Part shown: in pieces, positions 7,621 to 16,012 of the stretch | Layout of the letters: each line of letters begins with the position of its first letter | Position numbering within the stretch: the stretch's first letter is position 1 | From: Cyclobacterium jeungdonense | Lineage (GTDB): Bacteria; Bacteroidota; Bacteroidia; Cytophagales; Cyclobacteriaceae | Assembly (NCBI RefSeq): GCF_010994275.1 | Contig: NZ_WMCD01000003.1 | Coordinates: 186,001 to 250,000, forward strand | Length of the DNA stretch: 64,000 nt | Direction: 5' to 3' | The notes under the pieces: model-generated | Databases searched by the model: none | Told to the model about the DNA's origin: nothing | Seen by the model: only the letters and a program-made list of their open reading frames with translations | Made by a program: the position numbers and the translations under genes

Positions 7621-7965
7621 TTCAACCCCTGCCGGGGTTGGGTGAAGGTTGGATTCTTGCAGTCCCCGGGTTTCGCCCGGGGTTATTGCTGTTGAAGCCC
7701 TTCAGGCTTCGGCATCGAGGCGGTGTTCGATCATAAGGTAAGAAGTCAAATGAATCGATTAGCTAAAACTTGATTCGAAGGTAAACTGAGATTTCCAGTC
7801 AGACTAATTGGCTTGGAATCATATAAATGACATTTGATTTCGTATTCCGCTCATACGGATCCCCTAATGTATCCCAGGCCTGAATGGCCTGAACAACAAT
7901 AACCGTGGGTGCAGCCCACGGCTGATGGACTACCGCTTATCACCAACCCCGATAGGGGTTGAACC
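7621..7965. repeat. Nested-palindrome module, copy A
   Basis: The outer arms are inverted: TTCAACCCCTGCCGGGGTTG at the left (7621) and CCAACCCCGATAGGGGTTGA at the right (7943), each also a small hairpin. Inside them the left half has CCCCGGGTTTCGCCCGGGG, then TTATTGCTGTTGAAGCCCTT (from 7683). The right half (7876-7921) carries, in reverse complement, CCGTGGGCTGCACCCACGG, then TTATTGTTGTTCAGGCCCTT. The centre (about 7712-7875) is AT-rich and unstructured. A second copy lies 460 bp downstream. It has no believable coding potential. Confidence 0.75.
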
Positions 7966-8081
7966 TTAAATAGCTGCCATTTTAAGATTAATTATTTTTG
8001 CGCATACAGCTTCATTTTTCGATCCGAGAATTGCAGAGGAGACCTTATTTCAGGATAGGCCAGTTGGTTCGCAGGACCATG

Positions 8082-8422
8082 TTCAACCCCTGCCGGGGTT
8101 GGGTGAAGGATGGGTTTACGCAGTCCCCCGGGTTTCGCCCGGGGTTATTGCTGTTGAAGCCCTTCAGGCTTCGGTATTAGGAGTTTGATAATGAGGGAAG
8201 AAGTCCGCTGATTCGATTAGCTGGAAATTGGATTGAAAGTAATTTGAGATTTACGGTTTCATTATTGGAATTGAGGTATAAAAATCCTCATTTATTTCTA
8301 AGTCTGTTGGGTAAGATTCCCTAGTTCATTCCAGGCCTGAAGGGCCTGAACAACAATAACCGTGGGTGCAGCCCACGGCTTTTGGCCTACAAATTACCTC
8401 CAACCCCGGGAGGGGTTGAACC
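8082..8422. repeat. Nested-palindrome module, copy B
   Basis: Same order and orientation as copy A. The left outer hairpin TTCAACCCCTGCCGGGGTTG is identical, followed by CCCGGGTTTCGCCCGGGG, TTATTGCTGTTGAAGCCCTT, an AT-rich centre, the right half with AACAACAATAACCGTGGG and the outer hairpin CAACCCCGGGAGGGGTTGAA. The hairpin segments are nearly identical to copy A, while the AT-rich centre differs at many positions. Related sequence also extends upstream of each left arm (CAGATAGGACAGTTG against CAGGATAGGCCAGTTG). Confidence 0.75.
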
Positions 8423-8482
8423 TGACGTACCTGCCTTAATAAGAAAAGAAGTCCAACCCTTTGATTTGCCTGGAATACCCTT

Positions 8483-8542
8483 TTCACCAAAACAGCAAAC
8501 TTTTGGTGAATCAAATCACCAAATATCCGGATTATTGGTGAA
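8483..8542. repeat. Four alternating inverted TTGGTGA motifs
   Basis: TTCACCAAAA (8483), TTTTGGTGAA (8501), ATCACCAAAT (8515) and ATTGGTGAAT (8533) alternate in orientation within 60 bases, giving two to three overlapping palindromes. This could be a protein-binding cluster or overlapping hairpins. It lies about 300 bp upstream of the ATPase gene. Confidence 0.45.
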
Positions 8543-8761
8543 TAGCTGAATTAGAAGGATTGAAAGATGCATGGAAATCGGAGTAACTTAAAAAGCTGTT
8601 TTAAGGAGATTTCATTAAACTTTGGCATCGGTTAAACAATAATCCCTCACCCACAAGTCCCGGATCCGGATCTGGTCCTTTTGGAACTTCCAATAGCCGA
8701 TACATCATGCTTATCCCCATAAGAAAGATGGTTAACTGGTTCAATAAAATGTTAACTTTCA

Positions 8762-8821
8762 CACTTTTTCATTTGAATAAATGTATTAATATACACCTTT
8801 TCATTTGAAAAAATGTAAATT
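8762..8821 (+). promoter_or_regulatory. Duplicated operator-like sequence upstream of the ATPase gene
   Basis: CACTTTTTCATTTGAATAAA (8762) and CACCTTTTCATTTGAAAAAA (8794) are direct copies 32 bp apart. Each contains a palindromic core CATTTGAA(T/A)AAATG. The second ends 20 bases before the ATG at 8841. The position and dyad symmetry suggest a repressor or autoregulatory site, which is inferred. Confidence 0.4.
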
Positions 8822-8840
8822 GAATTTTAATTCTCTAGAA

Positions 8841-10130
8841 ATGAAAAGAAAGCTATTTCAATCCTTAATTAAATGGAGAAACTCCCACAAAAGGAAACCC
8901 TTAGTAATTCAGGGAGCTCGACAGGTTGGTAAAACCTGGTTAATGAAAGCATTTGGAACAGCGTTTTATGGGCAGGTGGCCTATGTGAATTTTGAAAGTA
9001 ATCAGACAATGAGGCAGGTTTTCGAACAAGATTTTGATAAGGACCGCTTGCTCATGGCCCTTCAGATTGAAACAGGAATTAAAATAGACGCTGAAAATAC
9101 CTTGTTGATTTTAGATGAGATTCAGGAATCCAAAGGTGCGTTAACATCCTTGAAATATTTTCAAGAAAATGCCCCTTCTTACCATGTGATAGCAGCAGGT
9201 TCATTATTGGGAGTGGCACTGCATCAGGAAACCTCTTTCCCTGTTGGAAAGGTCGCATTCATGGACCTTTATCCGCTGGACTTCGAAGAATTTATGGATG
9301 CTGTAGGCGAGGAATCGTTAAATCAGCTACTTCAAACGCATCAATGGGAAATGGTCAAGCCTTTTGCTCAAAAATTTAAAAACCTGCTCAAACAATATTT
9401 TTTCATTGGAGGAATGCCGGAGGCTGTTCAGACGTTTATTGAAACAAAAGACATGGTGCTTGTTAGATCTGTTCAAACAAGAATCATGGACGCGCATCAA
9501 CAAGATTTTTCGAAACATGCCCCATTTGATATTGTGCCAAGGATACGGATGGTTTGGAATGCCATTCCTGCTCAACTCAGCAAAGAGAATAAAAAATTTA
9601 TCTACGGTCAGGTCAAAAAGGGAGCTAGGGCCAAAGATTTCGAGATGGCATTGGCATGGTTAAAAGATTGCGGCCTAATTCATCAAGTCAATCGGATTTC
9701 AAAAGCAGGAATTCCGTTGAAAGCTTACCAGGACTTTGGAGCCTTCAAGCTTTTTCTTTTGGATATAGGTCTTTTGGGGGCTATGGTTGACTTGGATGCT
9801 AAAACAATTTTGGAAGGCAATCAATTTTTTGAAGAATTTAAGGGAGCCATTTCCGAGCAGTTTGTTTTACAACAATTGGTGGCATTGGGATTAGCACCGT
9901 TTTACTGGTCAGCAGATAGTGCGACCGCCGAGCTCGATTTCATTATCCAACTTAAGGGACAGATCATCCCCATTGAAGTGAAAGCGGAAGAAAATTTGAA
10001 AGCAAAAAGTTTGAAAGTATTTGTGGAAAAATATAAAACGGTCACCAATATTCGCACCTCCTTATCGGACTATAGGAAAGAAGACTGGTTAATCAATATT
10101 CCATTATATGGAATTCATACAATCATTTAG
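8841..10130 (+). CDS. AAA ATPase with DUF4143 domain
   Basis: 429 residues starting at ATG 8841 (MKRKLFQSLIKW); an upstream in-frame TTG is unlikely. Walker A is QGARQVGKTWLM (about 24-35) and Walker B TLLILDEIQ follows near residue 100, then the sensor-like region AAGSLLGVAL. These features define the AAA_14 fold. The C-terminal half is DUF4143, ending with a PD-(D/E)XK-like pattern ELDFIIQLKGQIIPIEVKAE. Members of this family are abundant, often variable between strains, and have no settled role. The gene is monocistronic, with a duplicated palindrome in its promoter. Confidence 0.9.
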   Translation: MKRKLFQSLIKWRNSHKRKPLVIQGARQVGKTWLMKAFGTAFYGQVAYVNFESNQTMRQVFEQDFDKDRLLMALQIETGIKIDAENTLLILDEIQESKGALTSLKYFQENAPSYHVIAAGSLLGVALHQETSFPVGKVAFMDLYPLDFEEFMDAVGEESLNQLLQTHQWEMVKPFAQKFKNLLKQYFFIGGMPEAVQTFIETKDMVLVRSVQTRIMDAHQQDFSKHAPFDIVPRIRMVWNAIPAQLSKENKKFIYGQVKKGARAKDFEMALAWLKDCGLIHQVNRISKAGIPLKAYQDFGAFKLFLLDIGLLGAMVDLDAKTILEGNQFFEEFKGAISEQFVLQQLVALGLAPFYWSADSATAELDFIIQLKGQIIPIEVKAEENLKAKSLKVFVEKYKTVTNIRTSLSDYRKEDWLINIPLYGIHTII

Positions 10131-10331
10131 CTATTTACGTAAAAGAAAACCTTCCAGGTTTCACCACTTAAATTAAAACAATTAGCTGACTGCCATTAAA
10201 ACCTGAAAGGTTTGCGCATTTAGCGAGACATTAAACTGTGTTAAATGCGTTGAAGGTTAACCTAAATTAACTGAATTATTTTTTAAATGAGCCGTTCATA
10301 GCTGATCTTTCGGTTATCGAATTCCAAATAC

Positions 10332-12065
10332 ATGATGAAGAAGATCCTTGTTGCTTGGTGTGTATATTTTGTTGTTGTCTTACCTCTTTTCTCCCAGCAG
10401 AAGGTTCTTGAATGGCTGGAGAATAATGTTGTTCCTATCCAATCGGTAGAAAGGGAAACCGACTTTGATGATTTGATTGGAATAAGAGAATTTTTTCAGG
10501 ATGTTCGGATTGTTGGGATAGGGGAAGCTACGCACGGTACGGGTGATTTTTTTAAAGTCAAGCACCGACTAATAGAATTTTTCGCAAAAGAAATGGACTT
10601 TAGGATTGTTGCTGCTGAGGTCCCGTTTAGCGAAGCACTCGCAGTGAATGAATATGTTCTTCACGGTAAAGGGAACCCTGTCGAGATTCTCAAAGGATTA
10701 TATTTTTGGATGTGGCAGACGCAAGAAACCCTCGCCCTAGTTCAATGGATGAGAAAATACAATAGTGGGCTTCCTCAGGAAAAACGTATTAAATTCTATG
10801 GATTGGACATGACGGTATCCAAAGGAGCAGCTATTTCACTAATAACCTTTCTGGAGAAAGTCGATCCCAATACACTATCGCTTTACTTTCCATCATTAAA
10901 AGCATTGGAAAATGAAAATAGTTTTGACTATATGCAGCTTTCGAAAACCCGGCGGCTTGAGATATTTGGCCAAATCAAGGGTTTAAAAACAGATCTATAC
11001 AGCAACAGACAAGCCTATTTGTCCAAGGTAACAGCCAGGGAATTTGACGTGTTATATCGGCAGATAGAGGTATTGTTGCAATACTTAGAAATCCATAATC
11101 CAGAGGAGTCAAACCAAAAACGTTCTAGAGATTATTACATGGCTGAAAACGCCAAATGGCTATTGGATTATGAGGGTAAGGAAAGTAAAGGCATTCTCTG
11201 GGCACATAATGGACATATTGAAAAACATCAATTGTCCCCAGGTAAATTTTCCATGGGTAACTATTTGGTGCAAGATTTAGGGAAAAAGTATTATTCACTA
11301 GGCACCGATTTTAACCAAGGAGGTTTTTTGGCTGTAAATAACGGGTTAAAAAGCATGTCTGTCGGACCAGCCAGAAACAACTCTTCGGGCCGTATTTATT
11401 CGAAAGTACCTTCTTCGCTGTTTTTCTATGATTTTGCCCATGCGGAAAGAAATTCCGATATGGAGAAGTTTTTGAATAAGGGAATTTGGATGAGGGATAT
11501 TCCCGCCACCTTTGAGCCTCGTCAGGAAAAAGTCTTTTATTTTAAAAGGGTGCTGTCAGAAAGTTTTGACGGGATTGTTTTTATAGACAGCACATCCAGT
11601 GCTACTCCTTTCCTAAGTGATTCCCAACCGTTTTTAAATTTGTCCAAGTCCACAAATGCCAAACGGCATCGGGGAAAAACCTTTACTATTCAAGCAGATG
11701 CATCTATCACCGGACCAATAGCATGCGAGGTTTGGATACATATCACCAACCGCCACAATGTTCCCGTATATAGAAAAATAATAAACGTAGAAGAAACACA
11801 AAATCAGATAGTCATTGAAGATAGTGTGCCGGATGAAGCCATGCTTATATCCTATGGACTAACGGCTAAAGGTAGTGGAGAATTAAGCTTAAACGGTCTT
11901 AAATTGCTTCTAAATCAGAAAGTAATTGATAAGGAAGAAAGTGGGTTTGAAAAGCGAGAATCCGACGGATATCCCCTAGGTTGGCGTGTAAACTGTAGGG
12001 AGTGTTGTTTCCAATGGCCCGAAGATACCAGAAAGAGTTTCCTAAAAATTAGACTAGGAGATTGA
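10332..12065 (+). CDS. Erythromycin esterase family protein, secreted
   Basis: 577 residues with signal peptide MMKKILVAWCVYFVVVLPLF. Erythromycin-esterase-like residues are visible: GIGEATHGTGDFF (about 60-72, with the conserved Glu and His), AAEVPFSEA, FYGLDM and LWAHNGHIEKH (second conserved His). About 140 C-terminal residues beyond the usual domain look like an added beta-sandwich. The family includes macrolide esterases, but most members, especially exported ones, have unknown substrates, so a resistance function should not be assumed. It ends 17 bp from the convergent propeller gene. Confidence 0.85.
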   Translation: MMKKILVAWCVYFVVVLPLFSQQKVLEWLENNVVPIQSVERETDFDDLIGIREFFQDVRIVGIGEATHGTGDFFKVKHRLIEFFAKEMDFRIVAAEVPFSEALAVNEYVLHGKGNPVEILKGLYFWMWQTQETLALVQWMRKYNSGLPQEKRIKFYGLDMTVSKGAAISLITFLEKVDPNTLSLYFPSLKALENENSFDYMQLSKTRRLEIFGQIKGLKTDLYSNRQAYLSKVTAREFDVLYRQIEVLLQYLEIHNPEESNQKRSRDYYMAENAKWLLDYEGKESKGILWAHNGHIEKHQLSPGKFSMGNYLVQDLGKKYYSLGTDFNQGGFLAVNNGLKSMSVGPARNNSSGRIYSKVPSSLFFYDFAHAERNSDMEKFLNKGIWMRDIPATFEPRQEKVFYFKRVLSESFDGIVFIDSTSSATPFLSDSQPFLNLSKSTNAKRHRGKTFTIQADASITGPIACEVWIHITNRHNVPVYRKIINVEETQNQIVIEDSVPDEAMLISYGLTAKGSGELSLNGLKLLLNQKVIDKEESGFEKRESDGYPLGWRVNCRECCFQWPEDTRKSFLKIRLGD

Positions 12066-12081
12066 TAGCTAATCCAAAAAG

Positions 12082-13347
12082 TTACCTTACCAAGGTATAA
12101 ACAATCAGAACAGGATTTTCTGACTCCCGTGCTGCACTAGCTATTTCCGAAAATTTTCTACCATTGGTAGTAATCCATTTTTTATAGTCAGACTGGCTCA
12201 TGCTTTCTTTTTTCTCCATTAGTGTTTTATATAAATCCCTGCCCGGAACTTTTAGGCCGACTTTTCCCGATTCGAAACTATAGATCAGGTAATAGGGATC
12301 GTATGCCCCGTCAATATCATCAATTATCCTGTCCTTTATTACATGGGTTTGCTGTTGTTCCCGATCAAAGAATACGTTGATTCCCTTTTTTTCATAAATA
12401 AGTATGGTATATAGCTGTTTCTCAGAAATAAGGTACTGGCCTCTAAAATATAGCTTGGCTCTGTTATTGATAAAGTCCAGTCGTTCCCTTGGATCGTCTA
12501 GGCGCTTCATCTCATCCAGATCCTGTGCATATTTCCCAAAGTCCAATACGAGCTTTGGAATAAAATTTCCATTGTCAACTTGATAAACTGTATCCGAATA
12601 GGTCATTCCGTAATAAAGATATTCGCTGCTTTTTTGAAGATAGCTTCTTCCGGAATCCTCTCCGTAAAGTTTTGTCGGATCATAGGGGAGATAGTTTACC
12701 GTATCCTGAAGGGATTTGTCGAAGCTTTTGACAAAATAGTCCCCCGGTTCTCGTGTGTAATTGTACAGGTAATAGCGATCGTCAAATTCTGAAAAAACAC
12801 CTGGTCCTATTCGGTCACGAAACGACAACTCTCGTAGAAATTCACCCTCCAGACTAAACCACATAATCTTACGTGGATATACTCCGAGGAGGACTAGTTC
12901 TCCGTCTACAACCGCCGCGGCATCAAAGTCAAGGTATTGGCCTGGCCCCTCTCCATAGGCCTCGATCTTTGACAAGTGCTTACCTGATTTATCAAAAATA
13001 TGAATACACTTGCAGCCATATATATCCAAGGTGTATATCCTGTCTTCATGAAAAAGGACTTTTTGTAATCCCCCATTGAGTTGTGCCTCATCTGAATCAT
13101 CTTCCAGCCAGATGTACTCTATATGAGATTCGAAAAACTCCGATAATTTTCCGGTACGCGCCTGGGAAAGATCCACGGATATCCTTTCCAGGCCGGGAAT
13201 AGAGGTGGGTTCTTGCTTACAACCTCCAAGCAGGAAGAAAAATAGTCCACCCATGAAAGGCATACCATATTTTAGACAAATTCCTACCAAAAGCAATGGC
13301 CGTATTTTCAATTTTACTTTTTGAAGGCTAGGTAATGAATCCGACAT
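12082..13347 (-). CDS. 6-bladed beta-propeller lipoprotein
   Basis: 421 residues from ATG 13347. The lipobox LLGGC (Cys43) is preceded by a long N-terminus; starting at ATG 13263 would give a 15-residue signal but leave it without basic residues, so the true start is uncertain. The mature part shows the Bacteroidota 6-bladed propeller pattern (PF17170-like): IDIFDKSG-type strands such as CIHIFDKSGKHL, the turn GEGPGQYLDF, then WFSLEGEFL and VYQVDNG. The C-terminus reads AARESENPVLIVYTLVR. A fragment of a second such gene lies at 14800-14928. Ligand unknown. Confidence 0.8.
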   Translation of the reverse strand: MSDSLPSLQKVKLKIRPLLLVGICLKYGMPFMGGLFFFLLGGCKQEPTSIPGLERISVDLSQARTGKLSEFFESHIEYIWLEDDSDEAQLNGGLQKVLFHEDRIYTLDIYGCKCIHIFDKSGKHLSKIEAYGEGPGQYLDFDAAAVVDGELVLLGVYPRKIMWFSLEGEFLRELSFRDRIGPGVFSEFDDRYYLYNYTREPGDYFVKSFDKSLQDTVNYLPYDPTKLYGEDSGRSYLQKSSEYLYYGMTYSDTVYQVDNGNFIPKLVLDFGKYAQDLDEMKRLDDPRERLDFINNRAKLYFRGQYLISEKQLYTILIYEKKGINVFFDREQQQTHVIKDRIIDDIDGAYDPYYLIYSFESGKVGLKVPGRDLYKTLMEKKESMSQSDYKKWITTNGRKFSEIASAARESENPVLIVYTLVR

Positions 13348-13486
13348 TTTATCGTGTTAAATTGAATGAAGCAAAGTAATTTAATTAAAATATTCGTTTA
13401 TAAAAACAATTACTCCTGATTTTTATTCGAATTAATAGGTTTTTAGGGTTTAATTTTTAACTTTATAGTTTAAATATTTGGAAGGC

Positions 13487-14680
13487 ATGAAAAACATTAT
13501 TTCCACTATTCTACTTCTCGCAGTTCAGTTCGGCTGTGCCAGCGAAGACGGGTTGGAGCGGATCGGTGGCAGGACTTCGTTGGATTACGCCCTGGACACG
13601 GTGCTCATAGACCCGGGCGAGGAATTATTGTTTGTGTCCGGACAATTGTATCAATCGGACCTTTCACCGGATCATCGGTTTCTCTACAACTTCAACCATC
13701 ATGATCATGCCCTTGAAAAGATTGATCTGGATGAAATGAGATTGGTCCAGAAGTTTCCCTTTGAAAAAGAGGGGCCAAACGGTACCGGCGATTTTTTTCG
13801 TTCGTTTTTCCTCCTGGACAATGATCACGTGATGATCATCAGTTTTCCAAGTCCTGCAATTTTTGACTTGAATGGCCAAAAGCTACAGGAACTGAAATTT
13901 CAGGGAGTAGGCACGGGTGCCGACAAAATCGGTGAGGAGCAGCCTTTTCGGGTTTCCATGCATCTTCCTGAGGAGAACGACCAATACCTTGGTTATGTAA
14001 GAGACATCGAAGAGAAATCCACCAAACTCATGCGGGTTGACCTAAAGGAAGGTTGGACTAAACGAATCCCACTGCCCCACTATGACAGGCTAAAGCAATT
14101 TGAGTTGCAGTATACAGATGGTAAAAGCTATATGGTGTCCGGTCCTCAAACCTTTATGGTCCGGGAAGGAGGTAAAATATTGTTGGGAAGTAACCTGACC
14201 AATGAGATTTACCAATACCTTCCTGAACAGGATAGTTTGCTGGTAAGATCCTATCAAAGCCAGCTAACCGAGAATGCAAAAACAGAAGCCCCTGCCACTG
14301 AATTTGACAGCCAGCAAGCCTTTATCGAAGCCATTGTTCAGATGAGAGAAGAAATTAGTTTTTCCCCTCCTGTATGGGATGAAAATAACAGGGTATTTTA
14401 TCGGTTTTCACACAAGGAGGTTTTCGAAGAACAAAACACGGAGAGCTTTGAATGGCCGACGGCTGCCAATGCAGAGGTATTCCTGACTATTTTTGATGAA
14501 AAGCTGGATATGTTGGCCGAGTCCAAGATACCTGAACTCAGCATGCCGCCTCAAAAGCATTTCGTAAAAGACGGCAAGATTTGGATGTTTGTAAATGTAG
14601 AAGACGAGATGGGCTTCGCCAGGTTGGCAATGGACCTGGGAATGCAACCGTTGCCCTCGGAGGGATTACAGCAACAATAA
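13487..14680 (+). CDS. DUF4221 family lipoprotein, copy 5
   Basis: 397 residues from ATG 13487; an in-frame TTG at 13478 is less likely. The signal peptide ends with lipobox QFGC (Cys17). Family blocks are YALDTVLIDPGEELL, PFEKEGPNGTG, FSPPVWDENNRVFYRF and FVKDGKIWMFVNVEDEMGFARL. It is separated from the four-copy array by 7.5 kb and is divergent from the propeller lipoprotein across a 139 bp gap that must hold both promoters. A remnant of a second propeller gene follows it in convergent orientation. Function unknown. Confidence 0.87.
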   Translation: MKNIISTILLLAVQFGCASEDGLERIGGRTSLDYALDTVLIDPGEELLFVSGQLYQSDLSPDHRFLYNFNHHDHALEKIDLDEMRLVQKFPFEKEGPNGTGDFFRSFFLLDNDHVMIISFPSPAIFDLNGQKLQELKFQGVGTGADKIGEEQPFRVSMHLPEENDQYLGYVRDIEEKSTKLMRVDLKEGWTKRIPLPHYDRLKQFELQYTDGKSYMVSGPQTFMVREGGKILLGSNLTNEIYQYLPEQDSLLVRSYQSQLTENAKTEAPATEFDSQQAFIEAIVQMREEISFSPPVWDENNRVFYRFSHKEVFEEQNTESFEWPTAANAEVFLTIFDEKLDMLAESKIPELSMPPQKHFVKDGKIWMFVNVEDEMGFARLAMDLGMQPLPSEGLQQQ

Positions 14681-14799
14681 CACTCATTCATAAATAGGAA
14701 GGTACTTTTAGAAACTCACTGGCAAACTTACCATTGTAAAAACGCAGAAATCAATAGCACAGGCTCCTAAAAGCAAGCCCGGCTGGGTTTCAATTCAGA

Positions 14800-14928
14800 T
14801 TATGGCAGGGTATACACCATCAGCACCGGGTTTTCTGATTCCCTTGCTGCCCGGGCTGTTTCCTCGAAATGTTTACCCTTGGAATTGATCCAGTTTTCAT
14901 AGTCAGCGGGACTCGTGCTTTCTTTTCT
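14800..14928 (-). pseudogene. 3' remnant of a second 6-bladed propeller lipoprotein gene
   Basis: The minus-strand frame ending at TAA 14800-14802 encodes KESTSPADYENWINSKG followed by AARESENPVLMVYTLP. It aligns over about 40 residues with the C-terminus of the intact propeller gene at 12082 (KESMSQSDYKKWITTNG, then AARESENPVLIVYTLVR). The frame closes at 14929 and homology is lost there. Positions 14903-14928 also serve, in another frame, as the last codons of the neighbouring methyltransferase gene. Confidence 0.85.
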
Positions 14929-15694
14929 TTAAAGTCCCTGTCAAATACAAAATTTTTGACGGCCCTGAGGCAATCTTACCGATGGACCATTCAAAATGTT
15001 CTTTCCCTTTGAGATCTTCTACTAACCTGCTCATTTCTACTACCGAATAGGTTCGAAGGGCTGAAACCACGCCGTCCCAGAGGACAAATACAGGTACCAG
15101 CGGTAGGAAGTACGTAAATAGGATTCTGCCGAAGGAAAAGGGTCGAATAAATGGAGTGGTTAGCCATACGGTTACCGGCGAAAACAGCATGGCCAGGATA
15201 CTTGTCAAACTACGCTCCTGTGCCTCAAAAATCGCGATCGGATTTTTTGAGTCCAGGGCATTTTGTAAAATTAATGTGGCATCGGCCGGTTTAAAATGAT
15301 GAAAGGATAAAAAAAGGGTTCTCAGCCCCTGCAGTTCAGCAGGCACATTTTTGGCATCGATAGGTCTGGGTTCATACCGAAGCTTATCGGGCCTGCTATT
15401 GATACGATCCATCGCTTCGGTATTTGGGTAAAAATCAGTCAAAAGAATGTTAAGCTGAGGTATTTTCTTGATTAAATCTTTGCTTAACCCCAACAATGCA
15501 CCGCCGCTACCCGATCCCAGATCGATGATGGTTTTTGTTTGACTTTTAGAAAGTAGTTCCAGTATCATGGGAACAATGGGCTTGAACATTCCAGTCTTGT
15601 TTGAAAGGAACTCTAAAAAATCAGTCATATAGGTTCTCAAAAACGCCGGAAACCACCTTTGATCTTCGAATTCAAATAAGTGCAATCGTCCCAT
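14903..15694 (-). CDS. Class I SAM-dependent methyltransferase-like protein
   Basis: 263 residues. The SAM-binding motif I is IIDLGSGSGGALLG (about 56-69), followed by the acidic strand NILLTDFYPN and a post-motif strand TLFLSFHHFKPADA. The region after about 165 is hydrophobic (LFTYFLPLVPVFVLWDGVV), which suggests membrane association. The substrate is not predictable. The last residues, KKRKHESR, are encoded inside the remnant of a propeller gene, so the original C-terminus was probably replaced or extended when the two sequences were joined near 14930. Confidence 0.75.
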   Translation of the reverse strand: MGRLHLFEFEDQRWFPAFLRTYMTDFLEFLSNKTGMFKPIVPMILELLSKSQTKTIIDLGSGSGGALLGLSKDLIKKIPQLNILLTDFYPNTEAMDRINSRPDKLRYEPRPIDAKNVPAELQGLRTLFLSFHHFKPADATLILQNALDSKNPIAIFEAQERSLTSILAMLFSPVTVWLTTPFIRPFSFGRILFTYFLPLVPVFVLWDGVVSALRTYSVVEMSRLVEDLKGKEHFEWSIGKIASGPSKILYLTGTLKKRKHESR

Positions 15695-16012
15695 ATCCTG
15701 AGGTTAATTAATAGGTTCAGTATACCCGATGCTGAGTGGCTGCCTCAAAAGCGCACGATATACCGCTGCAGCCTACCATTTCTTCGATCTAAATCCGGCC
15801 AACAAATTATTCGAGTCCATTTCAGCCTCAAGGTTGGCGAGGAGATTAAAGTTACTTATTTACTGTTAATTTGCCTATGAAAATTGATCAAACAGAATGA
15901 GCGAATACCCTTAAATGGGCAACCATTGTTCTTCCACTAGTCACGGTGGAATAATCACCACACCGGCATCTATTTTTCATTTCGGGTACCAAGACAAAAA
16001 ACACCTAATCTA
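15695..16012. other. Gene-free gap, nothing recognised
   Basis: The 318 bp between the methyltransferase start and the stop codon of the large hydrolase contain no convincing ORF, repeat or hairpin. The methyltransferase promoter should lie at its left end. Confidence 0.5.

Noticed and set aside
7998..8514. Short ORFs on both strands in the palindrome modules
   Set aside because: They read through the hairpin repeats (for example FNPCRGWVKDGF), a typical spurious translation of intergenic palindromic DNA.
6965..8840. Repeat-rich gap considered as a CRISPR array, IS element or integron
   Set aside because: Repeats are few, of unequal length and palindromic, without regular spacers, transposase or integrase.
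8841..10130. AAA/DUF4143 gene considered as a toxin-antitoxin or defence module
   Set aside because: No partner gene or defence gene is adjacent and the family alone does not support the claim.
10146..10215. AAACCTxxxAGGTTT-type repeats downstream of the ATPase gene
   Set aside because: Two short, weak palindromes (near 10149 and 10200) without a T run; too little to call a terminator or repeat family from this window alone.
10332..12065. Macrolide resistance determinant
   Set aside because: The esterase-family residues are present, but exported members with an extra C-terminal domain are common in environmental Bacteroidota and have no demonstrated link to macrolides.
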